Shown here: piece by piece, positions 1-5,001 of the stretch
Layout of the letters: every line of letters begins with the position of its first letter
Numbering within the stretch: position 1 is the first letter of the stretch
Source of the DNA: CAUZRD01 sp963582255
Lineage (GTDB): Bacteria; Pseudomonadota; Alphaproteobacteria; Rhizobiales; TMED25
Length of the DNA stretch: 7,139 nucleotides
NCBI GenBank assembly: GCA_963582255.1
Contig: CAUZRD010000112.1
Coordinates: 1 to 7,139 of the forward strand
Direction of reading: 5' to 3'
Notes under the pieces: model-generated
Told to the model about the DNA's origin: nothing
Database searches by the model: none
The model's input: the letters and a program-made list of their open reading frames with translations, nothing else
Made by a program: the position numbers and the translations under genes

Positions 1-501
1 AGTCCCCGCTATCTTCAATGTGCTAGGGTGATGATGGATGCGTGGCGTGGTGAAAAATTATGTGCTGCGCTAGCAAAAAAACTCAGTCCTGAAATAATAA
101 GAAATATTGATTTTGTTGTTTCACCGGCGATGGGCGGGATTTTAGTCGGTCATGAGATTGGACGACAACTCGATCGTCCAGCTATTTTTGTTGAACGGGT
201 AGATGGTAAATTCACGCTGCGCCGCGGATTTGAGATCACAGCTGGTGTCAGTTGTCTTATGGTTGAAGATATTGTCACGACCGGTCTTTCATCTCGTGAA
301 TGCATTGAAACGGTCAGCACTCTTGGTGGAGTGGTTGTCGGCGCGGCTTGTCTAATTGATAGGTCCTGTGGTTCGGCTGATCTTGGCGTGTCACTAGTTT
401 CTCTTGCTCAAATTGATATTCCCGTTTTCGATGAATATCAACTTCCAGATTCTCTTGCCGTTATTCCCATCCAAAAGCCGGGAAGCCGCGGGGTCATATA
501 G
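1..501 (+). CDS. pyrE: Orotate phosphoribosyltransferase, 5' end cut by window
   Basis: This cytoplasmic enzyme joins orotate to PRPP to give orotidine 5'-monophosphate, the fifth step of pyrimidine synthesis. The frame is open from base 1, and the residues before the first ATG (SPRYLQCARV) match the family, so the gene enters from the left and the ATG at 28 is internal. Counting from base 1, the fragment has 166 residues; I estimate about 25-40 N-terminal residues are missing. Visible motifs are SPAMGG at 41-46, ERVDG followed by an Arg-Arg pair at 65-75, and the PRPP-binding loop VEDIVTTG at 88-95 (bases 262-285). The C-terminal KPGSRG is typical of the alphaproteobacterial form, which resembles the Thermus-type subfamily. 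It is followed after 56 bases by pdxJ. No sign of decay is seen, and the call is secure. Confidence 0.95.
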   Translation, partial: SPRYLQCARVMMDAWRGEKLCAALAKKLSPEIIRNIDFVVSPAMGGILVGHEIGRQLDRPAIFVERVDGKFTLRRGFEITAGVSCLMVEDIVTTGLSSRECIETVSTLGGVVVGAACLIDRSCGSADLGVSLVSLAQIDIPVFDEYQLPDSLAVIPIQKPGSRGVI

Positions 502-547
502 GTTTTAAGCTGCAAAATAAATATTACTGCTGCTCTGATCCCATATT

Positions 548-550
548 GAG
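548..550 (+). promoter_or_regulatory. Weak ribosome binding site supporting the pdxJ ATG at 558
   Basis: A GAG core lies 7 bases ahead of the ATG at 558. Nothing resembling a Shine-Dalgarno sequence lies before the alternative in-frame TTG at 546. This is a short motif, so it is only modest support. Confidence 0.4.
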
Positions 551-557
551 TTTTATC

Positions 558-1349
558 ATGAACCAAAACACAAGTTCATCACAGTTCAGGTCTTTACGGC
601 TTGGCGTAAATATTGATCATGTTGCAACAATCCGTAATGCGCGCGGCGGGAGTCATCCCGATCCGGTGCAGGCGGCTTTGCTGGCAGCTAAGGCCGGAGC
701 TGATGGGATCACTGCACATTTGCGCGAGGATCGTCGTCATATCAGCGATGAGGATATTGGCAATCTCCTTAAGCTAAGTGAGCTACCTCTGAATCTTGAA
801 ATGGCGATGACTGATGAGATGCTGGAGATTGCGTTAAGAAATTGTCCCAATGCGTGTTGTTTGGTGCCAGAGCGCCGACTGGAGCTTACGACCGAGGGTG
901 GCCTCAACGTTGCTCTGGCTAGTGCTCGTTTGGCTGTCTTTACATCTAAACTTCGTGATGCCGGTATAAGAGTTTCACTGTTCATTGATTGTGATCAAGA
1001 ACAGATTTCAGCGGCACATCAAGCCGGCGCTGATATTGTTGAACTTCATACTGGTAGGTACTGTCATTTGGCACAAGAGGAAGCTATAGCTGGGACGGCC
1101 GAAGCGTTGGATCGCTTGCGTTCTGGGGCTGCACAGGCTTTCTCTCTCGGCCTTGAGGTTCATGCGGGGCATGGTTTGACATTTGGTACAGTAGGTCCTG
1201 TAGCGTCGATTATGGAGGTTGTTGAGCTTAATATCGGTCATTTCCTTATCGGTGAGTCGATCTTCTGTGGACTTGATAGTGCTATTCGGCGCATGCGTGC
1301 GATCATGGACAGTTGCTGTTTTCAATCTCTTGGTCAGCACGGAAACTAG
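558..1349 (+). CDS. pdxJ: Pyridoxine 5'-phosphate synthase
   Basis: PdxJ condenses 1-deoxy-D-xylulose 5-phosphate with 3-amino-2-oxopropyl phosphate to pyridoxine 5'-phosphate, the ring-closing step of DXP-dependent vitamin B6 synthesis. The protein is a TIM barrel of 263 residues from this start, slightly longer than the usual 240-260. The N-terminal signature LGVNIDHVATIRNARGG is intact. The expected catalytic residues are present: His54 in HLREDRRH, Glu81 in NLEMAMT, and His205 in HAGHGL (the second His matches the E. coli catalytic His). The phosphate-binding ELNIGH motif is near the C terminus. I chose ATG 558 because a GAG lies 7 bases upstream; an in-frame TTG at 546 would add four residues but lacks a binding site. 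acpS starts 4 bases after the stop, a pairing also seen in gammaproteobacteria. There is no alternative assignment. Confidence 0.96.
   Translation: MNQNTSSSQFRSLRLGVNIDHVATIRNARGGSHPDPVQAALLAAKAGADGITAHLREDRRHISDEDIGNLLKLSELPLNLEMAMTDEMLEIALRNCPNACCLVPERRLELTTEGGLNVALASARLAVFTSKLRDAGIRVSLFIDCDQEQISAAHQAGADIVELHTGRYCHLAQEEAIAGTAEALDRLRSGAAQAFSLGLEVHAGHGLTFGTVGPVASIMEVVELNIGHFLIGESIFCGLDSAIRRMRAIMDSCCFQSLGQHGN
1341..1344 (+). promoter_or_regulatory. Ribosome binding site of acpS
   Basis: GGAA lies inside the end of pdxJ, 9 bases before the ATG at 1354. It favours this ATG over upstream in-frame starts within pdxJ, and couples translation of the two genes. Confidence 0.5.
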
Positions 1350-1353
1350 TTTG

Positions 1354-1770
1354 ATGATTATAGGTCTTGGGTCAGATCTCATTGATATCCGGCGCATTGA
1401 TAATACGATCAAGCGATTTGGAGATAGATTTCTTGTTAGGATTTTTACCGATAACGAGCGGCGAAAATCGGATCAACGTAGGCTCCGGTCCGAATCATAT
1501 GCCAAGCGGTTTGCCGCCAAAGAAGCTTGCGCTAAAGCGCTTGGAACAGGATTTCGTAAGGGAGTTTTCTGGCGGGATTTGGGTGTTACTAATCTTCCAA
1601 GCGGGCGTCCGTCAATGCAGCTAAGTGGTGGTGCATTGTTGCGTCTCAAAGAGATCACGCCGGCTGGCATGACAGCACAAATTGATTTGACTGTTACCGA
1701 TGATTTTCCCTTAGCTCAGGCTGTCGTCATTATCTCGGCAGTACAAAATTCAAACAACGTAGATTTGTAA
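1354..1770 (+). CDS. acpS: Holo-[acyl-carrier-protein] synthase
   Basis: AcpS transfers 4'-phosphopantetheine from coenzyme A to a serine of acyl carrier protein, making it active for fatty acid and lipid A synthesis. The protein has 138 residues, at the upper end for this family, which works as a trimer with active sites between subunits. The start MIIGLGSDLIDIRRI carries the Mg-binding Asp8. The second signature, RFAAKEACAKALGTG, carries Glu57. A C-terminal VTDDFPLAQAVV segment matches the last conserved strand. The frame stays open upstream to 1219, but that extension lies within pdxJ and lacks family similarity; Met1 sits directly at the conserved N terminus. The start lies 4 bases after the pdxJ stop. 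The stop codon overlaps the ATG of a possible small frame (TAATG, 1768-1772). Confidence 0.96.
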   Translation: MIIGLGSDLIDIRRIDNTIKRFGDRFLVRIFTDNERRKSDQRRLRSESYAKRFAAKEACAKALGTGFRKGVFWRDLGVTNLPSGRPSMQLSGGALLRLKEITPAGMTAQIDLTVTDDFPLAQAVVIISAVQNSNNVDL

Positions 1771-1892
1771 TGTCAGGCTTCGTGATAGATTTTATTGAGA
1801 TCTTTCCATATTTAGATGAAATCCTTATACCTGATTGCCATAATAAACGTCGAGACTTTTCAAACATGGAATGGTTAAATGGTAACCACTGA
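1770..1892 (+). CDS. Possible small coupled ORF, 40 residues, unknown
   Basis: I do not recognise this product. The frame starts in a TAATG overlap with the acpS stop, stays open across the whole 108-base gap and ends with TGA 14 bases inside lepB, in another frame. The predicted peptide begins MSGFVIDFIEIFPYLDEI, is hydrophobic and acidic in its first half and polar and basic in the middle (HNKRRDF), and has no clear membrane helix or known motif. There is no Shine-Dalgarno sequence, so translation would depend on ribosomes terminating at acpS. A run of 40 sense codons is not improbable by chance, and the same bases can form a hairpin. It could be a real coupled peptide, a remnant, or noise. 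Confidence 0.25.
   Translation: MSGFVIDFIEIFPYLDEILIPDCHNKRRDFSNMEWLNGNH
1788..1823 (+). other. Imperfect A/U-rich hairpin in the acpS-lepB gap
   Basis: Bases 1788-1801 can pair with 1810-1823 around an 8-base loop. By hand I count 13 paired positions of 14, three of them G-U, with one G-A mismatch and only one G-C pair. It is not followed by a T run, so it is not an intrinsic terminator. It could be a leader or processing structure ahead of lepB-rnc-era. The pairing was read directly; the role is inference, and A/T-rich DNA makes such stems fairly easily. Confidence 0.35.
1868..1871 (+). promoter_or_regulatory. Ribosome binding site of lepB
   Basis: GGAA lies 7 bases before the lepB ATG at 1879, which fixes this start. 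The site falls at the 3' side of the gap, outside the hairpin at 1788-1823. Confidence 0.55.
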
Positions 1893-2637
1893 GCGCGACG
1901 GCAAGAAGAAATCTGGTGGATTTTCTGAGGCTGTGCGTGTTATCATTAACGCATTAATATTAGCGCTAGTTGTGCGTACGCTATTGTTTCAGCCATTTAA
2001 CATTCCGTCAGGTTCGATGATCCCGACATTGCTTATTGGCGATTATCTGTTTGTCTCAAAATACAGCTACGGCTATAGCCGCCATTCTATCCCCCTTAGT
2101 CCAAACGTCTTTTCCGGACGAATTTGGGGTGCAGAGCCACAGCGTGGTGACGTTGCCGTATTTAAGCTTCCTAGTGATGGTAGCACAGACTATATCAAGC
2201 GTATTGTCGGTTTGCCGGGTGATCGGATTCAGATGATTAACGGAGCATTGCATATCAATGAACTGCAAGTTAACCGCGAGAGAATTAGTAACTTTCTAAC
2301 TCGAGATACGTTTGGAAGACCGATTGCTGTTGCTCAATATCGAGAAACGTTGCCCAATAAAGTTGAACACGCCACTTTAGACATTGATCCCAACTCCTAT
2401 GCTGACAACACCGCCGTCTTTACCGTTCCTGACGGTCACTATTTTATGATGGGCGACAACCGCGACAATTCATCCGACAGCAGAATTTCCTCAAGTGTTG
2501 GGTTCGTGCCATTTGAAAATCTTGTCGGCCGTGCGGAAGTTATTTTCTTTTCTATCGATGGGCAGTCCCGATTTTGGCAAGTCTGGAAATGGCCAAGATC
2601 AATTCGCTGGGAACGAATTTTCCAGGAAGTTGGATGA
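1879..2637 (+). CDS. lepB: Signal peptidase I
   Basis: LepB is the inner-membrane serine protease that removes signal peptides from proteins exported by Sec and Tat. The protein has 252 residues, a usual length for alphaproteobacteria and shorter than E. coli LepB. A short charged N terminus (ERDGKKK) precedes a single membrane helix at about 17-37, unlike the two helices of the E. coli enzyme. Box B (PSGSMIPT) carries the nucleophile Ser46, box C is GDYLFVSKYSYG, box D (YIKRIVGLPGD) carries the general base Lys107, and box E (GDNRDNSSDSR) is complete at 192-202. The catalytic domain lies in the periplasm. A ribosome binding site 7 bases upstream supports the start. rnc begins 3 bases after the stop, so the two are probably co-translated. 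The 108-base gap upstream may hold control elements. Confidence 0.97.
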   Translation: MVTTERDGKKKSGGFSEAVRVIINALILALVVRTLLFQPFNIPSGSMIPTLLIGDYLFVSKYSYGYSRHSIPLSPNVFSGRIWGAEPQRGDVAVFKLPSDGSTDYIKRIVGLPGDRIQMINGALHINELQVNRERISNFLTRDTFGRPIAVAQYRETLPNKVEHATLDIDPNSYADNTAVFTVPDGHYFMMGDNRDNSSDSRISSSVGFVPFENLVGRAEVIFFSIDGQSRFWQVWKWPRSIRWERIFQEVG

Positions 2638-2640
2638 GTC

Positions 2641-3333
2641 ATGATCAAACCTAACCTTTGTGCTTTTATGCTCAATATTGGTTATACTTTTTCAGATTTA
2701 TCTCTACTAGAAACTGCACTGACACATGCAAGCATAGATGCTGGAAAAACCAGGCCAGTCTATCAGCGCCTTGAATTTGTTGGTGACCGGGTCCTTGGCT
2801 TGGTCGTTTCTGATATTCTTTATCAACGTTTTCCTGATGCTGATGAAGGCGAGTTAGCATTACGTTTCAATGGACTCGTTCGGCGTGAGACGTTGGCTGA
2901 TATTGCCCGCGAGTTGGATGTCGGGCCATACCTTGTCCTCGGTGCAAGTGAGGTTAAATCAGGCGGTCGTGATAAGGATGCTATTCTTGCCGACGCCCTT
3001 GAAGCAGTGCTGGCTGCTATTTATCTGGATGCTGGATATGACACTTCTAGGCAAGTCGTGATTACCCATTGGGAAAAGTCTCTGGAGGCGCAGCGTCTTG
3101 CTCCACGCGATCCGAAAACTATTCTTCAGGAATGGAGCCAGGGACAAGGTTTGGGTTTGCCTATTTACAGTGAGTTGGAGCGCTCGGGCCCAGATCATTC
3201 TCCGATCTTTGTTATTGAAGTGCAGGTTGGTAATCGTAATCCGGCAAAAGGTGAAGGGGCATCAAAACAAGCCGCTGAGCGGATCGCTGCTCAGGCAATG
3301 ATTGATTGTGAAATTGAATTCAATCATGTCTGA
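2641..3333 (+). CDS. rnc: Ribonuclease III
   Basis: RNase III cuts double-stranded RNA, processing the rRNA precursor and controlling some mRNAs. The 230-residue protein has the normal two parts: a catalytic domain at about 1-155 and a double-stranded-RNA-binding domain at about 160-226, from DPKTILQEW to SKQAAERIAAQAMI. The signature reads YQRLEFVGD at 41-49, with metal ligands Glu45 and Asp49; Asp118 and Glu121 (DALE) complete the site, and DEGEL carries the acidic residue equivalent to E. coli Glu65. The first signature Glu (E. coli Glu38) is Gln42 here, a tolerated variant. Start at 2641 is 3 bases after the lepB stop; an internal Met10 is possible but would cut close to the domain. The end overlaps era by 8 bases. 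No separate leader exists directly before rnc, unlike in E. coli. Confidence 0.96.
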   Translation: MIKPNLCAFMLNIGYTFSDLSLLETALTHASIDAGKTRPVYQRLEFVGDRVLGLVVSDILYQRFPDADEGELALRFNGLVRRETLADIARELDVGPYLVLGASEVKSGGRDKDAILADALEAVLAAIYLDAGYDTSRQVVITHWEKSLEAQRLAPRDPKTILQEWSQGQGLGLPIYSELERSGPDHSPIFVIEVQVGNRNPAKGEGASKQAAERIAAQAMIDCEIEFNHV

Positions 3334-4243
3334 TAAAGAACAGACTAGATGCGGGTTCATCGCTCTGGCCGGAGCGCCTAATGCTGGCAAGTCAACTTTA
3401 CTTAATCAGCTTGTAGGTCAAAAGATCTCGATTGTTACGCATAAAGTACAAACGACTCGCGCAGTACTGCGGGCAGCTATCATTGTTAATTACTCACAAC
3501 TTATATTTGTCGATACCCCTGGGATATTTGATCCAATCAAACGTTTGGAACGTGCGATGGTCACTGCTGCGTGGAGCGGCGTGCGCGATGCTGATGTTGT
3601 TGTGTTGATCGTTGATTGTGCATCGAAACAACATCTTCAGTCTAGCTTTGATATAGCTAAGGCGCTGAGTGAAAAAAGTCGAACTGCGATATTGGTTCTT
3701 AATAAAATAGATTTGATTGATCGGGCTAAATTACTCAAAATCACAGCACAATTCTCTGACCAATGCAATTTTGATGCAACATTCATGTTATCGGCTCTTT
3801 CTGGTGATGGGGTTGATGATCTTAAGATACATCTGTCTGAACTCGTTCCAGTCAGTCCATGGATGTATCCGGAGGATCATCTCACTGACCTTCCTATGCG
3901 TATGCTGGCGTCCGAAATTACACGCGAGAAACTGTTCTTGAATCTACATGATGAGCTGCCCTATGCGTTGAGCGTGGAAACCGAAAGCTGGCGTGAATTA
4001 AAAGATGGCTCAGTGCGGGTTGAGCAGACCATTTACGTCCAACGCGAAAGCCAGAGGGCAATCGTTCTTGGCAGGGGAGGACAGCAGATCAAAAACATAT
4101 CTTCGGTGGCACGCTCGGAAATTGGGAAACTTATTGATTGCACGGTTCATCTATTCTTATTTGTTAAAGTACGTCCAAAATGGACCGATGATCCTGCGCG
4201 GTATAGAGGCATAGGCCTTGATTTTGATCGCGAAACATTATGA
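3326..4243 (+). CDS. era: GTPase Era, ribosome assembly factor
   Basis: Era binds the 3' end of 16S rRNA and helps mature the 30S subunit, linking ribosome assembly to growth. From this start it has 305 residues, normal for the family. The GTPase domain shows G1 GAPNAGKS at 16-23, the switch region with THKVQTTR, G3 DTPG at 63-66, G4 NKID at 126-129 and G5 SALSGDG at 156-162. The C-terminal KH RNA-binding domain has its GRGG loop at 249-252. I chose ATG 3326, which overlaps the rnc stop as ATGTCTGA, because the conserved domain begins soon after it. An in-frame ATG at 3302 would add eight residues (MIVKLNSI) and a 32-base overlap. Neither start has a strong ribosome binding site, so coupling to rnc is likely. 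The rnc-era pairing fits shared roles in 16S rRNA maturation. Confidence 0.96.
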   Translation: MSDKEQTRCGFIALAGAPNAGKSTLLNQLVGQKISIVTHKVQTTRAVLRAAIIVNYSQLIFVDTPGIFDPIKRLERAMVTAAWSGVRDADVVVLIVDCASKQHLQSSFDIAKALSEKSRTAILVLNKIDLIDRAKLLKITAQFSDQCNFDATFMLSALSGDGVDDLKIHLSELVPVSPWMYPEDHLTDLPMRMLASEITREKLFLNLHDELPYALSVETESWRELKDGSVRVEQTIYVQRESQRAIVLGRGGQQIKNISSVARSEIGKLIDCTVHLFLFVKVRPKWTDDPARYRGIGLDFDRETL

Positions 4244-4260
4244 TCATGGACTAGGCTAGA

Positions 4261-4980
4261 ATGGAGTGGTCGGATAGAGGGATAGTTCTTTCCTCGCGCC
4301 GTCACGGTGAGGGGGCCGCGATAGTTGAGGTGCTGACATGCACTCATGGCCGTCATCTGGGGCTTGTTAGAGGCGGGGCATCGATGCGTCAATCTCAGGT
4401 TCTGCAGCCGGGTAATACTTTAAACTTCGTCTGGAGGGCTAGGCTTTCGGAACATTTGGGTACTTATCGATGTGAGATAGCTACTTCCCGCGCAGCAGCA
4501 CTGATCGAAACGCGTCAGACGGTAGCTGGACTTCAGTCTTTATGCGCGTTAGCACATCTTTTGGCCGAACGTGATCCGGTGGAAGGACTTTATAGTGCGT
4601 TCGAACTGATACTTGATCAGATGGTGGATGGGGGGCCATGGCCTGCGCTCATGATACGATGGGAAGTTGAGCTCCTGCGTGAACTTGGTTTTGGACTTAA
4701 TTTCACTTCGTGTGCTTCTAACGGATCTTGTGATAATCTTATTTATGTTTCGCCAAAATCAGGACGTGCTGTCAGCGCATCCGCAGGTGAGCCATATCGT
4801 ACTAAGCTACTGCATTTGCCACAATTTCTTACCCAGAAATCTGCCCCTGCCACTGGAGAAGATATTATATCTGGCTTGAATATGACCGGACATTTTCTTG
4901 TGCGCGATGTATTAGGTCCACGATCAATTAATCTACCAGATGCGCGTGAGAGACTTATACGCCTTCTTGGCGAGAGCTAG
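4261..4980 (+). CDS. recO: DNA repair protein RecO
   Basis: RecO works with RecR (and RecF) to load RecA onto single-stranded DNA coated by SSB, in gap repair. The protein has 239 residues, normal for the family. The N-terminal OB-fold region is recognisable in MEWSDRGIVLSSRRHGE, followed by GRHLGLVRGG and VLQPGN. The helical C-terminal part carries the conserved ELGFGLNF segment near 141-148 and YVSPKSGRAVS. Only two cysteines (151 and 157) lie where some RecO proteins, such as that of Deinococcus, have a four-Cys zinc finger, so metal binding is unlikely. The ATG at 4261 is the first usable start: the upstream ATG at 4246 in the same frame meets a stop after two codons. An AGG 5 bases upstream is a weak binding site. 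It lies 17 bases after era and 21 before parC. Confidence 0.93.
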   Translation: MEWSDRGIVLSSRRHGEGAAIVEVLTCTHGRHLGLVRGGASMRQSQVLQPGNTLNFVWRARLSEHLGTYRCEIATSRAAALIETRQTVAGLQSLCALAHLLAERDPVEGLYSAFELILDQMVDGGPWPALMIRWEVELLRELGFGLNFTSCASNGSCDNLIYVSPKSGRAVSASAGEPYRTKLLHLPQFLTQKSAPATGEDIISGLNMTGHFLVRDVLGPRSINLPDARERLIRLLGES

Positions 4981-5001
4981 CATCATGTTATAGACGGAGA
5001 C

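Noticed and set aside
546..557. TTG start for pdxJ at 546
   Set aside because: There is no ribosome binding site ahead of it. The ATG at 558 has a GAG at a suitable distance and gives the family's usual N terminus.
502..557. Possible terminator or promoter in the pyrE-pdxJ gap
   Set aside because: Only a 4-base TTTT/AAAA stem and a short AATATT palindrome are present. There is no GC-rich stem with a T run and no convincing -35/-10 pair.
1219..1353. N-terminal extension of acpS from the ATG at 1219
   Set aside because: The extension overlaps pdxJ, gives a product with no AcpS similarity, and the conserved AcpS N terminus begins exactly at 1354.
1008..1412. 134-codon open frame on the - strand across pdxJ and acpS
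   Set aside because: It lies antisense to two strongly conserved genes, has no recognisable motif and runs across their junction. It is a shadow of the coding strand.
1795..1846. Possible sigma-70 promoter (TTGAGA, with TTATAC or TAATAA) before lepB
   Set aside because: The hexamer-like pieces are not spaced near 17 bases in any combination, so a promoter cannot be supported from the sequence alone.
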